Below are positions 25,213 through 33,726 of a DNA stretch of 45,937 nt, one piece after another. The notes under the pieces are model-generated. The model worked only from the letters and a program-made list of their open reading frames with translations. It had not been told where the DNA came from and did not search any database. The translations under genes were made by a program, and so were the position numbers. Within the stretch, counting starts at the first letter, position 1, and each line of letters begins with the position of its first letter. Origin of the DNA: Gammaproteobacteria bacterium Ga0074134 (GTDB taxonomy: Bacteria; Pseudomonadota; Gammaproteobacteria; Ga0077554; Ga007554); the NCBI GenBank assembly GCA_001464965.1, contig LNEJ01000050.1, positions 1 to 45,937 on the forward strand. Direction: 5' to 3'.

Positions 25213-27006
25213 ATGCGCAGTCATTACTGTGGGCATTTGAACGAATCTTCGCTGGGCCAGGATGTCGAATTATGTGGGTGGGTGCATCGTCGCCGTGATC
25301 ATGGCGGAGTGATCTTTGTTGACCTGCGCGACCGCGAAGGACTGGTTCAAGTGGTGTTCGATCCTGAAAATCCCGAGACATTCATGACCGCCGAGCGTGT
25401 ACGCAGTGAATACGTGCTACGCATCAAGGGTACGGTGCGCCATCGCCCCGCGGGTACGGAAAATCCCAATATGGCAACAGGTCAGATTGAGATCGCATGC
25501 CAATCACTGGAGATTCTCAACCGCGCCGAGCCGCCACCGTTTTCGGTGGTTGATGCCATATCCGATGAAAGCGAAGTCAACGAAGAAACCCGTCTGCGTT
25601 ACCGCTATATCGACCTGCGCCGCCCGCAGATGTTGCAGCGGCTGCGCATGCGCGCGCAAGTGACGCGTACCTTGCGGGGGTTTCTCGATGCGCAGGGTTT
25701 TCTGGATGTCGAAACCCCGATACTGACCAAATCCACGCCCGAAGGCGCGCGTGATTATCTGGTGCCGAGCCGTACCCATCCCGGTGAATTTTTCGCCCTG
25801 CCGCAGTCGCCGCAGCTCTTCAAGCAGTTGCTGATGATGGGTGGGCTGGACCGCTACTACCAGATCGTGCGCTGCTTCCGCGATGAAGACCTGCGCGCCG
25901 ACCGGCAGCCGGAGTTCACCCAGATCGACATCGAAACCTCGTTCATGGATGAAGATCAGATCATGAATCTCAAGGAAGACATGCTGCGCGAGTTGTTCGC
26001 AGAAGTGCTGGAGGTTGCCCTGCCCAAGCCATTTCCGCGCATGACCTATGCCGAGGCGATGGCGCGTTTCGGTGTCGATAAGCCCGACCTGCGCATCCCC
26101 CTGGAACTGGTGGATATTGGCGACCTGATGAAGAATGTCGACTTTAAGGTATTCTCAGGTGCAGCCAATGATCCCAAGGGGCGTGTGGCAGCGTTGCGCT
26201 TGCCTGGCGGCGGTGCGTTGAGCCGCAAGGAAATCGACGACTACACCCAGTTCGTGGCGATCTATGGCGCCAAGGGTTTGGCCTATATCAAGGTTAATGA
26301 CCGCGCCGCGGGCCGCGAAGGCTTGCAGTCGCCGATCCTCAAGTTTATTCCTGACGATGTGGTTGAGGCGATCCTGGCGCGTACCGGCGCGGAAAATAAC
26401 GATCTGGTCTTCTTCGGCGCCGACAAGGCCACCGTGGTCTGTGAATCGCTGGGCGCGCTGCGTATCAAGCTGGGTCATGACCGTGGCTTGGTGGAGCGCG
26501 AGTGGCGGCCGCTGTGGGTGGTTGATTTTCCAATGTTCGAGTGGGATGAAAAAGCTAATCGCTGGTCGGCCTTGCACCACCCGTTCACAGCCCCTACAGT
26601 AAATGATATTGAACAGCTCGAAGCCAACCCTGGCGCAGCCCTGTCGCGCGCTTACGACATGGTGCTCAACGGCACCGAGGCGGGCGGTGGTTCGATCCGT
26701 ATTCACCGGCCTGAAATGCAGGCGGCAGTGTTCCGTATTCTGGGCATCGGCGAGGAAGAAGCGCGTGATAAATTTGGTTTCCTGCTCGACGCGCTCACCT
26801 ACGGCTGCCCGCCGCATGGCGGCATTGCCTTTGGTCTGGACCGGTTGGTGATGCTGATGAGTGGCGCGCAATCGATTCGCGACGTGATGGCCTTCCCCAA
26901 GACCCAGACCGCCGCCTGTCCCCTCACCTCCGCGCCTTCACCTGTGGGTGATACGCATTTGCGGGAGTTGGGGATCAGGCTGCGTGCCACCACGACAGCG
27001 GCTTAA
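25213..27006 (+). CDS. aspS: Aspartyl-tRNA synthetase, probably non-discriminating
   Basis: This 597-residue bacterial-type AspRS charges tRNA-Asp with aspartate. It has an anticodon-binding OB fold (~1-105), class II catalytic core with motif 2 [20 protein letters not shown], the GAD insertion (~290-410), motif 3 [13 protein letters not shown] and the C-terminal extension. His30 in VHRRRDHGG and Gly81 in [10 protein letters not shown] match the residues linked to non-discriminating AspRS in Pseudomonas aeruginosa, whereas the E. coli type has NRRRDLG. It may therefore also charge tRNA-Asn, needing GatCAB. It is the last of the fmdB-DUF502-aspS group. Confidence 0.96.
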   Translation: MRSHYCGHLNESSLGQDVELCGWVHRRRDHGGVIFVDLRDREGLVQVVFDPENPETFMTAERVRSEYVLRIKGTVRHRPAGTENPNMATGQIEIACQSLEILNRAEPPPFSVVDAISDESEVNEETRLRYRYIDLRRPQMLQRLRMRAQVTRTLRGFLDAQGFLDVETPILTKSTPEGARDYLVPSRTHPGEFFALPQSPQLFKQLLMMGGLDRYYQIVRCFRDEDLRADRQPEFTQIDIETSFMDEDQIMNLKEDMLRELFAEVLEVALPKPFPRMTYAEAMARFGVDKPDLRIPLELVDIGDLMKNVDFKVFSGAANDPKGRVAALRLPGGGALSRKEIDDYTQFVAIYGAKGLAYIKVNDRAAGREGLQSPILKFIPDDVVEAILARTGAENNDLVFFGADKATVVCESLGALRIKLGHDRGLVEREWRPLWVVDFPMFEWDEKANRWSALHHPFTAPTVNDIEQLEANPGAALSRAYDMVLNGTEAGGGSIRIHRPEMQAAVFRILGIGEEEARDKFGFLLDALTYGCPPHGGIAFGLDRLVMLMSGAQSIRDVMAFPKTQTAACPLTSAPSPVGDTHLRELGIRLRATTTAA

Positions 27007-27010
27007 AAAT

Positions 27011-27089
27011 GTAGGGTGCGCTGTCCCCATGAAGGGGATAATATGCGCACCATTTTTTGATTTCTGTGGTGCGGGGGACGCACCCTACG
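27011..27089. repeat. Intergenic repeat with TAGGGTGCG ends, copy 2
   Basis: The perfect inverted ends GTAGGGTGCG (27011-27020) and CGCACCCTAC (27079-27088) enclose ~58 bp. An internal part (CCCCATGAAGGGG) can also pair. It resembles 11644-11725. It fills most of the 101-bp gap between aspS and nadA. Confidence 0.8.
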
Positions 27090-27107
27090 GTTTTGAGGTG
27101 TAAATAA

Positions 27108-28205
27108 ATGGCGGCAACCGCACAAGCAATCCAACAGTTTTCCGAGCTTTCCGACGATGAATGCGACGCACGCATCCGCGCTGCGAAGGCCGCGCTGGGC
27201 GAGCGGTTGGTCATTCTTGGCCATCACTATCAGCGCGAAGAGGTGTATCGCCATGCCGATTTCACCGGCGATTCTCTAAAGCTGTCGCGCAAGGCCGCCA
27301 GCTCCAGCGCGGAATTCATTGTATTTTGCGGTGTGCACTTCATGGCAGAGGTGGCGGATATTCTGTCGCGTCCCGAACAGATCTCCATATTGCCGGATCT
27401 CGCGGCAGGCTGTTCGATGGCCGATATGGCGAACCTCGCCAAAGTGGAGCGCGCCTGGCGTGAGCTTAGTGCGGTGCTTGACCCCGATGAGCAGGTGACG
27501 CCCGTTACCTACATCAATTCCGCCGCCGACCTGAAGGCGTTTTGCGGCCGGCACGGCGGCATAGTGTGTACCTCCACCAATGCGCGCCATGTATTGGAAT
27601 GGTCCTTCGCGCGGCGTGGCAAGGTGCTGTTTTTCCCCGATCAGCACCTGGGACGCAACACCGGCTACCGTATGGGCATCCCGCTTGATCAGATGGTGGT
27701 ATGGGATTTCAACCAGCCGCTGGGTGGCTTGACGGCCGAGCAGATCCGCAATGCCAAAATGATTTTGTGGAAAGGGTTTTGCTCGGTGCATCAGATGTTC
27801 AAGCCGCAGCACATAGACCAATTCCTGGCGCGCTTTCCTGATGCCAAGGTGATATCCCACCCCGAGTGTTCCTTCGAGGTGTGCGAGAAATCCGATTATG
27901 TCGGCTCCACCGAATACATCATCAACACGGTCACTGATTCCGCGCCCGGCACGCGCTGGCTGGTGGGCACGGAGCTGAACCTGGTGCAGCGCCTCCATGA
28001 GCGGCATCAGCACGAAGGCAAGTCTGTACACTTCATGTCGCCCACCGTGTGCATGTGCTCCACCATGTTCCGTATTGATCCGCAGCATCTGCTATGGACA
28101 CTGGAAAATCTGGTGGAAGGCAGGGTCGTCAATCGCATCCGCGTGCCGGAGCACGAGGCGCGCGAGGCGCGGCTGGCGCTGGAACGGATGTTTGAGGTTT
28201 TGTGA
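27108..28205 (+). CDS. nadA: Quinolinate synthase
   Basis: This 365-residue enzyme condenses iminoaspartate (from NadB) with dihydroxyacetone phosphate to quinolinate, the first pathway-specific product in NAD synthesis. It shows LGHHYQREEV near the N-terminus, HPECSFEVCE, and Cys residues expected to hold the [4Fe-4S] cluster: AGCSMAD (Cys102), WKGFCSVH (Cys225) and the C-terminal VCMCSTM. The exact ligands are assigned from family knowledge. The length fits the longer proteobacterial form. NadB is encoded about 6 kb away on the other strand, so the pathway genes are not in one operon. Confidence 0.95.
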   Translation: MAATAQAIQQFSELSDDECDARIRAAKAALGERLVILGHHYQREEVYRHADFTGDSLKLSRKAASSSAEFIVFCGVHFMAEVADILSRPEQISILPDLAAGCSMADMANLAKVERAWRELSAVLDPDEQVTPVTYINSAADLKAFCGRHGGIVCTSTNARHVLEWSFARRGKVLFFPDQHLGRNTGYRMGIPLDQMVVWDFNQPLGGLTAEQIRNAKMILWKGFCSVHQMFKPQHIDQFLARFPDAKVISHPECSFEVCEKSDYVGSTEYIINTVTDSAPGTRWLVGTELNLVQRLHERHQHEGKSVHFMSPTVCMCSTMFRIDPQHLLWTLENLVEGRVVNRIRVPEHEAREARLALERMFEVL

Positions 28206-28221
28206 GAATTTAGAAATGCAG

Positions 28222-28243
28222 GTCAGGCTGGCGGTTGCCTGAC
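28222..28243 (+). other. Hairpin between nadA and yebC
   Basis: A perfect 7-bp stem GTCAGGC/GCCTGAC with an 8-nt loop lies 17 bp after the nadA stop and 25 bp before yebC. No U-tract follows, so it is not an intrinsic terminator; it could stabilise the nadA mRNA end or be unimportant. Confidence 0.3.
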
Positions 28244-28268
28244 ACCAAGCGAGGTATATGTAGAATCT

Positions 28269-29012
28269 ATGGCCGGACATAGTAAATGGGCAAATATCCA
28301 GCATCGCAAGAATTCCCAGGACGCCAGACGCGGCAAGCTGTTTACCAAATTAATCAGGGAAATTACCGTCTCCGCTCGCGCCGGCGGCCCTGACCCGGCA
28401 TCCAACCCCCGCTTGCGTACGGCCATCGACAAGGCGCTGATCAACAATATGACGCGGGATACCATCGAGCGCGCAGTAAAGCGTGGTGCAGGCACTCAGG
28501 AAGGTGATAATTTCGAAGAGGTGCGCTACGAGGGCTATGGCCCCGGCGGTATCGCCGTCATTGTGGACTGCATGACCGATAAGCGCACGCGCACCGTGGC
28601 CGATGTGCGCCATGCCTTCACCAAGCATGGCGGCAATCTCGGCACTGAAGGCTCGGTCGCCTACCTGTTCAAAAAAACCGGCATTCTCACCTATCCACCC
28701 GGCAGCAACGAAGACAAGATCATGGAGGCTGCATTGGAGGCGGGTGCTGATGATGTGGTGATCAATGACGACGGCTCCATCGACGTGATCACCACACCCG
28801 AGGCGTTCGCGATGGTGAAAGAAGCGATGGGCGCGGCGGGTCTTTCCCCGGTGCAAGCGGAAATTACCATGCAGGCCTCCACCAATGCCGTTCTTGTCCG
28901 CGAAGACGCGGAAAAAATGCTCAAACTTCTGGATATGCTGGAAGACTTGGACGACGTGCAGAATGTCTATTCCAACGCGGATATATCCGCGGAAATCATG
29001 GTCCAGCTATAG
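28269..29012 (+). CDS. yebC: YebC/PmpR-family regulator (translation factor TACO1 family)
   Basis: This 247-residue protein starts [25 protein letters not shown], the family signature. It continues with [42 protein letters not shown] and ends [12 protein letters not shown]. Family members have been described as DNA-binding regulators and, more recently, as ribosome factors that relieve stalling at polyproline-type sequences. It is cytoplasmic. It sits directly before ruvC, the usual yebC-ruvC-ruvA order. Confidence 0.95.
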   Translation: MAGHSKWANIQHRKNSQDARRGKLFTKLIREITVSARAGGPDPASNPRLRTAIDKALINNMTRDTIERAVKRGAGTQEGDNFEEVRYEGYGPGGIAVIVDCMTDKRTRTVADVRHAFTKHGGNLGTEGSVAYLFKKTGILTYPPGSNEDKIMEAALEAGADDVVINDDGSIDVITTPEAFAMVKEAMGAAGLSPVQAEITMQASTNAVLVREDAEKMLKLLDMLEDLDDVQNVYSNADISAEIMVQL

Positions 29013-29038
29013 GTTCTGTCCGTGAATAAATTATTTTT

Positions 29039-29572
29039 ATGACCCGCATCCTTGGTATCGACCCCGGCTCCCGCATCACAGGCTTTGGCGTCATCGACGT
29101 GGAAGGCGGACGGGTGAGTTATGTCACCAGCGGATGCGTGCGAATGACGGACGTATCGCTTCCTGCACGCCTCAAAACCATCTTTGAAGGAATCAGTGAA
29201 ATTGTTGCAACATATAATCCCCATGTCATGGCAATTGAACAAGTGTTCATGAGGCACAACGTCGATTCGGCGCTCAAACTTGGGCAAGCGCGCGGAGCGG
29301 CGATTTGCGCGGGGGTTGTGCAGTCACTCCAGGTGTATGAATACACCCCGGCGCAGATCAAGCAGGCCATCGTCGGCAAGGGAAATGCCGCCAAGGCGCA
29401 GGTGCAGCATATGGTCAAGGCGTTGCTCAAGCTGCCCGGCTCGCCGCAGGCCGACGCTGCCGACGCGCTGGCCTGCGCGCTATGCCACAGCCATGTTCAC
29501 CAGACGCTACAGGTTCTGAATGTGTCAAAGGGGCAGGCAGTGCGTGGCATGCGCGCCGGGCGGCTGCGATGA
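29039..29572 (+). CDS. ruvC: Holliday junction resolvase RuvC
   Basis: This 177-residue endonuclease cuts Holliday junctions during recombinational repair. It has the RNase H-like fold with the four expected acidic residues: Asp8 ([14 protein letters not shown]), Glu67 (AIEQVF), Asp139 and Asp142 ([14 protein letters not shown]). It starts 26 bp after yebC without a strong Shine-Dalgarno sequence (AT-rich leader), and its stop overlaps the ruvA start by 4 nt. It works as a dimer with RuvAB. Confidence 0.95.
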   Translation: MTRILGIDPGSRITGFGVIDVEGGRVSYVTSGCVRMTDVSLPARLKTIFEGISEIVATYNPHVMAIEQVFMRHNVDSALKLGQARGAAICAGVVQSLQVYEYTPAQIKQAIVGKGNAAKAQVQHMVKALLKLPGSPQADAADALACALCHSHVHQTLQVLNVSKGQAVRGMRAGRLR

Positions 29573-30174
29573 TCGGGCGTTTGCGCGGTAAATTATTGTG
29601 GAAGCAGGCGCCGCATTTGCTGCTGGACGTACAGGGTGTTGGCTATGAAGTCGAAGCGCCGATGACCACCTTTTATGAGCTGCCTGCCGTAGGCAGCGAA
29701 ATTACATTGCTGACTCATCTGGTGGTGCGCGAAGATGCCCATCTTCTGTTTGGTTTTGCCAGCGAGGCCGAGCGCACGCTGTTCCGCCAGTTGATCAAGG
29801 TCAGCGGCATCGGCGCCAAGCTGGCGCTGGCCATATTGTCAGGCATCTCCGCCGACGCATTCGCCCGCTGTGTGCATGATAACGATATCGCCACACTGAT
29901 TCGCCTGCCAGGCGTGGGCAAAAAGACCGCCGAACGATTAATAATCGAAATGCGTGATCGTCTTGCCATCAAGGGCGGCCTGGCAGAGATGCCCGGACTG
30001 AGCGGCGGCATAATCACCGCGGCGGAAAACAACCCGCGTAACGACGCCATCAGCGCATTAATCGCGCTAGGTTACAAACCTCCGGAGGCGAGCCGCATGG
30101 CGCTGGCGATAGATGCTGCCGGACTCACCAGCGAAGAAATCATACGGCGCGCCCTGCAGGCGGCCGTGAAGTAA
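29569..30174 (+). CDS. ruvA: Holliday junction branch-migration protein RuvA
   Basis: This 201-residue protein starts [28 protein letters not shown] (domain I). Domain II holds two helix-hairpin-helix motifs ([13 protein letters not shown] and [16 protein letters not shown]). A C-terminal domain ([19 protein letters not shown]) contacts RuvB. The ATG at 29569 overlaps the ruvC stop (ATGA); the frame extends further upstream but the conserved start is clear. Unusually, ruvB does not follow; a nitroreductase gene does, and ruvB is not in the window. Confidence 0.96.
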   Translation: MIGRLRGKLLWKQAPHLLLDVQGVGYEVEAPMTTFYELPAVGSEITLLTHLVVREDAHLLFGFASEAERTLFRQLIKVSGIGAKLALAILSGISADAFARCVHDNDIATLIRLPGVGKKTAERLIIEMRDRLAIKGGLAEMPGLSGGIITAAENNPRNDAISALIALGYKPPEASRMALAIDAAGLTSEEIIRRALQAAVK

Positions 30175-30180
30175 AATGTA

Positions 30181-30213
30181 GGGTTAATAACCCACCAAGC
30201 GTCGCGTAGCGAC
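30181..30213. repeat. Two adjacent short palindromes after ruvA
   Basis: GGGTTAATAACCC (30181-30193) and GTCGCGTAGCGAC (30201-30213) are perfect palindromic units in the ruvA-nitroreductase gap, preceded by GTAGG. They resemble a dispersed 'TAGGGTTAATAACCC' intergenic repeat. There is no U-tract, so termination is not implied. Confidence 0.45.
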
Positions 30214-30249
30214 ACAAAGCAGGCATCCCCATCTTTAAGAGGTAAAAAA

Positions 30250-30852
30250 GTGGATGTAAAACAAGCCATACAAACACGCCGTTCCGTAAAGGTGTACGAT
30301 CCTGAATACCGCATGAGCGAGGGTGAAATACGCTTGCTCATGGAGCACGCCATCCTGTCTCCCACGGCGTTCAATATCCAGCACTGGCGCTTTGTGCGCG
30401 TGCGCGATCCCGCATTGCGCGCGGAAATCCGCAAGGCGTCGTGGAACCAGGCCCAGGTCACCGATGCCTCGTTGCTGCTGGTGGTATGCATGGATCTCAA
30501 AGCCTGGGACAAGGAGCCGCAACGCTACTCGCGCAATGCCCCGCCTCATGTGCAGGAACACATGATCACAGGCATGCGCCAGTACTACACAAACAATGAA
30601 CAGGCACAGCGCGACGAAGGGATGCGCTCTGCCTCGCTGGCCGCCATGAGCATCATGTTGCTCGCCAGGGAGATGGGTTATGACTCCTGCCCGATGGACG
30701 GCTTCGACTTCGACATTGTGGCTCGCCTTATCCGGTTACCGGAGGATCACGCCATTTGCATGATGATCGCTATCGGCAGGAAGATGCAGGAGCCGCGCCC
30801 GCGTGGCGGGCAGCTGGATCTGGACGAGGTTTTCTTTATGGATCATTTTTAA
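30250..30852 (+). CDS. Nitroreductase-family protein
   Basis: This 200-residue FMN-dependent oxidoreductase of the nitroreductase fold probably acts as a dimer and uses NAD(P)H. It has the N-terminal FMN-phosphate motif TRRSVKVYDPE, AILSPTAFNIQHWRF, and a C-terminal region with GYDSCPMDGFD and the end RGGQLDLDEVFF. The substrate is unknown; relatives reduce nitro compounds, quinones or flavins. The start is a GTG at 30250 preceded by AAGAGGT. Its 3' end overlaps the convergent DUF4336 gene by 17 bp. Confidence 0.9.
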   Translation: MDVKQAIQTRRSVKVYDPEYRMSEGEIRLLMEHAILSPTAFNIQHWRFVRVRDPALRAEIRKASWNQAQVTDASLLLVVCMDLKAWDKEPQRYSRNAPPHVQEHMITGMRQYYTNNEQAQRDEGMRSASLAAMSIMLLAREMGYDSCPMDGFDFDIVARLIRLPEDHAICMMIAIGRKMQEPRPRGGQLDLDEVFFMDHF

Positions 30853-31519
30853 GCCACTCAAAAGCCTCCCGGAATTGATCTTTTCCTCCCCGGCATATGA
30901 TCTCGCCATGAGATAAGATGATGCTATCAAAATCCCATTGGAGTATATGATCAATGGATGCCTTGAACGCGTTCCTGTCTTTTATGAAAGTCTTGAATAT
31001 CCGCGTGGGGCCAAAGCGTCGATAGGCCCCATTCAACCGTAGAAATAATTTTTCTGATACTGAGTTGGCGCTGTTAATATTGAATGCCAAGTCGGTCAAA
31101 ATTAAAGTGCGGCTTGCCTTGTGGCAGAAGACAACCTCGTTATATTGCGGCATTCCCTTGACCATATACTGTTCAACCTCGTCTTGCCATGCCGAAGGTG
31201 CATCATCCCCAAACGTTATTTCCTTTGGTGGCGATATTTTTATTTGCGGCATTCCCGGTGGTTTGTAATATGCCGCATTTGGATAGGCGTTAATCCAGTC
31301 GCACAAAAACAGGTTGTGCATGCAATTTGGCGCCACAATCGCACATACCTCACCCATTGAATCTAGCTGTTTTCTGATGCCGTCCTCATATGAAACCGGG
31401 GAATGCAGTATGAGGCCGCCCGAGCTCAGCTTGATGATCGTCATGCGAACGCCCAGGTTGGCAATGAAGAAGCGGAAGGGCCTGTCCACGGTCCACACGT
31501 TATCAGCGACTTTCTTCAT
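30836..31519 (-). CDS. DUF4336 protein (metallo-beta-lactamase-like fold, probably degenerate)
   Basis: This ~227-residue protein has features of the DUF4336 family: VADNVWTVDRPFRFFIANLGVRMTIIKL at the start, ILHSPVSY, IVAPNCMHNLFLCDW, YKPPGMPQIK, and a C-terminal SIILSHGEII. The overall pattern recalls the metallo-beta-lactamase fold, but the usual HxHxDH metal motif is absent (only NCMHNLFLCDW and SHGE), so metal-dependent catalysis is doubtful. The ATG at 31519 is preferred because GGAG lies 6 nt upstream; the frame is open to 31552. It follows the marR-like gene closely and is probably controlled by it. Confidence 0.75.
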   Translation of the reverse strand: MKKVADNVWTVDRPFRFFIANLGVRMTIIKLSSGGLILHSPVSYEDGIRKQLDSMGEVCAIVAPNCMHNLFLCDWINAYPNAAYYKPPGMPQIKISPPKEITFGDDAPSAWQDEVEQYMVKGMPQYNEVVFCHKASRTLILTDLAFNINSANSVSEKLFLRLNGAYRRFGPTRIFKTFIKDRNAFKASIDHILQWDFDSIILSHGEIICRGGKDQFREAFEWLKNDP

Positions 31520-31558
31520 GATTGTCTCCATGTCCTTGCTGTCTTCTGGCATTTCAGG

Positions 31559-32002
31559 TTATGGCTCCTCCATGCCGATATTTAAAAGCGTCGTCAAGGA
31601 TGCCCTTAAATCTTGATACCTATCTTTTCCCAAGCGTGTTTCATAGCGTTGTTCTATGGCCTGTACTATGGAAATGCATTTTTCAATCAATTTTTGTCCC
31701 TTTTTTGTATAGGTGACCGATTTCGCCCGGCCATCTTCTTTGTCCATTCCAACCCTCAAATATCCTTTGCGTTCGAGTTCCTTGGCAATCTTCCCCGCGG
31801 CTTGCTTGGATAGCCCGGCGTGCCGCGCCAGCGTTGTAAGCTGTAGACCCTCTCTGTCGAGGTGACGCAGCACGTTGAAGTCGGACAGGGTTATATCGCA
31901 AATTCCGTGTTCTTCCAGTTGGGACAGCAAGTCTTGCTCAAATCCCCTGAATGCGAGAATCATCAATCTGGCGATGGGTTGTTTGTCTGGGTCGTTTCTC
32001 AT
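31559..32002 (-). CDS. MarR-family transcriptional regulator
   Basis: This 147-residue winged-helix repressor has the recognition segment LARHAGLSKQAAGKIAKELERKGYL and the wing KEDGRAKSVTYTKKGQKL typical of MarR proteins, with flanking helices for dimerisation. It is probably a dimer released by a small ligand. It heads a two-gene operon with the DUF4336 gene. A palindrome at 32052-32068 in a repeated TAGTTTACTAA context lies 50-80 bp upstream and is the likely self-operator. The inducer cannot be told from sequence. Confidence 0.9.
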   Translation of the reverse strand: MRNDPDKQPIARLMILAFRGFEQDLLSQLEEHGICDITLSDFNVLRHLDREGLQLTTLARHAGLSKQAAGKIAKELERKGYLRVGMDKEDGRAKSVTYTKKGQKLIEKCISIVQAIEQRYETRLGKDRYQDLRASLTTLLNIGMEEP

Positions 32003-32048
32003 GGGTCGAAAAAATGATGTTTTGTTTGCCTTGTTGTAATGATAATCC

Positions 32049-32081
32049 TAGTTTACTAATAAAGTAAATATAGTTTACTAA
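32049..32081. promoter_or_regulatory. Candidate MarR operator
   Basis: TAGTTTACTAA occurs twice (32049-32059 and 32071-32081), 22 bp apart (two helical turns). Within the repeats, TTTACTAATAAAGTAAA (32052-32068) is a perfect 17-bp palindrome. AT-rich palindromes of this size upstream of a divergent promoter are typical MarR targets. It could control both the marR operon and the small exported protein gene on the plus strand. Confidence 0.6.
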
Positions 32082-32263
32082 ATGTTCGAGGAGAGTGTCT
32101 TTTGATGGGTGCCTCTTGTTTTAGAGAAATGGCTAAAGGGCCGCAATCCATTTTGCGCAAGCCACCTGCAGGCAATTAGGAAAAATCTTATATATCTCGT
32201 ATGGTTGATGAGTTTGGCAAAAGGTGTATGCTTGAATCTTGGCAATTACCCAGGAGAACCGCA

Positions 32264-32548
32264 ATGATGACGAAATTGATGACGGTCGTAGCGCTGTCTG
32301 TCTGCATGGTGTTGGGATCGAGCGCGGCGTGGTCGTGCAGCATGGCCGGCCCCAATACTCATATCGGCGTCGTAACGGCGATGGACCCAGCCGCGAAGAC
32401 CTTTACTATCCAGGATGCCGAGACCCGTCAAGCCATTACCTTTACCGCCACGGATGCGTTGCTGAAGAGCCTCCAGAAAGCGCAAAAAGTGATTGTGAAG
32501 TTCGAAAGCAAGGGCGGTAAACTGGTTGCCTCGGCTGTACAGGCGTAG
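32264..32548 (+). CDS. Small exported protein, unknown family
   Basis: This 94-residue protein has a Sec signal peptide (MMTKLMTVVALSVCMVLGSSAAWS, probable cleavage near AWS-CS) and a mature domain of about 70 residues: THIGVVTAMDPAAKTFTIQDAETRQAITFTATDALLKSL. This reads as a small beta-rich, OB-like domain. The start at 32264 has a good AGGAG site. A periplasmic location is predicted. It is encoded divergently from marR across the candidate operator, so the regulator may control it. No function is recognised. Confidence 0.7.
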   Translation: MMTKLMTVVALSVCMVLGSSAAWSCSMAGPNTHIGVVTAMDPAAKTFTIQDAETRQAITFTATDALLKSLQKAQKVIVKFESKGGKLVASAVQA

Positions 32549-32579
32549 CTGATTTACCCCTCATCCAAAACACCCTCGT

Positions 32580-32598
32580 TCGCCCCTCTGCGGGGCGA
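32580..32598 (+). terminator. GC-rich hairpin after the small exported protein gene
   Basis: A perfect 7-bp stem TCGCCCC/GGGGCGA with a 5-nt loop lies 31 bp after the stop, followed by GCAATCTTT. The U-tract is poor, so termination would be partial at best. Confidence 0.35.
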
Positions 32599-32651
32599 GC
32601 AATCTTTAAGCGGCATCTCTTTCAAACCTTCCTTTGCCTGGGGGTGAGCCA

Positions 32652-33656
32652 GTGTGGTTGCGTTTCATCAGGGTTGCGCTAGTCACGTGGTATCTTGGTA
32701 TCGCCCTAGTCTCACTTGCCCCGCTGGCATTGGCGGATCAAGCCGGAAACATCCCGTTTTGGCGAAGCAGTGAACTACCGCTTTCTGCTGCAATAGGCGA
32801 GGGCGATGTAGTATCGCATCAGGCGTCCCTCATAGAACAAAGCGCCCATGGAGTGGATGCGGCGCGCGTGCAGTTCCGCACGCGCGCCGTGATTGCCGCA
32901 GGTACGCTGGCTGTGGCGATCTATGGTACACAAGGATGGTGGAGTGACGGTCTGACACGTGACTTTGGATTTACTAATGAAGGGTGGTTTGGCCAGAACA
33001 CCTATGCCGGGGGCGCGGACAAGCTGGCGCACAGCTATGCGGGATATGTTGCTACGCGGCTGTTTGCGCGGGGGCTGGAGTGGGCGGGCAATGATGCCGG
33101 CCAGGCTTTGCGCCTGGGAGCCATCACGGCGCTGGGCATCATGACCGGCGTGGAGATCATGGACGGCCTGGATCGCGACCACAAGTTCAGCTATGAAGAT
33201 GCAGTCATGAATGTGGCCGGTGTAGGCTTGGCCGTATGGTTGGAGAAGAACCGCCGCTGGGACGACCTGCTGGACTTCCGGTTGCAATACTGGCCGGCCG
33301 ATGCGCGGCGGCGTGCGGGTGAGGTGAAGGGCAAGGGGGACTACGATGGCCATACTTATCTGCTGGTCGCCAAGGCGAGCGGTATCCCTGCCCTGCGCAG
33401 TTCTTCCTGGCTGCGGTATCTTGAGCTGGCGGTGGGGTACGGCACGGTGGGGTACGGCACGGTGGGCTACGAGGCCGAGCAGATTGGCAGCCGCTTCCTC
33501 TATTACGGCGTCTCTCTCAATCTTGCTGAAATCCTGGCGAACACGGTTTTTCGCAACACCCCAAAGGAAAAAAGCCGTGTCCGGCGTATGACGGAAACGG
33601 CGCTTGAGTTGCTACAGGTTCCGGGTACGGCGCTGCTTGGTGACCATCGTCTTTGA
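32652..33656 (+). CDS. DUF2279 (YfiM-like) predicted lipid-region protein
   Basis: This ~334-residue protein has an N-terminal hydrophobic signal (VALVTWYLGIALVSLAPLALADQA). The DUF2279 core includes GWFGQNTYAGGADKLAHSYAGYVATRLF, ITALGIMTGVEIMDGLDRDHKFSYEDAVMNVAGVG and YDGHTYLLVAKASGIP. The family is envelope-associated with no established function. The chosen start is the GTG at 32652, 4 nt after GGGGTGAG; a TTG at 32634 is less likely. A perfect 15-bp tandem duplication encodes GYGTVGYGTVGY near residue 265, in what looks like a late beta-strand. Confidence 0.8.
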   Translation: MWLRFIRVALVTWYLGIALVSLAPLALADQAGNIPFWRSSELPLSAAIGEGDVVSHQASLIEQSAHGVDAARVQFRTRAVIAAGTLAVAIYGTQGWWSDGLTRDFGFTNEGWFGQNTYAGGADKLAHSYAGYVATRLFARGLEWAGNDAGQALRLGAITALGIMTGVEIMDGLDRDHKFSYEDAVMNVAGVGLAVWLEKNRRWDDLLDFRLQYWPADARRRAGEVKGKGDYDGHTYLLVAKASGIPALRSSSWLRYLELAVGYGTVGYGTVGYEAEQIGSRFLYYGVSLNLAEILANTVFRNTPKEKSRVRRMTETALELLQVPGTALLGDHRL

Positions 33657-33726
33657 CCACGGCAGGGGGGTAAGCGCAGGATGGGCAATATTCCTTTGTT
33701 TGTCAGAGGTGCTTCTCCCTTTCGTC

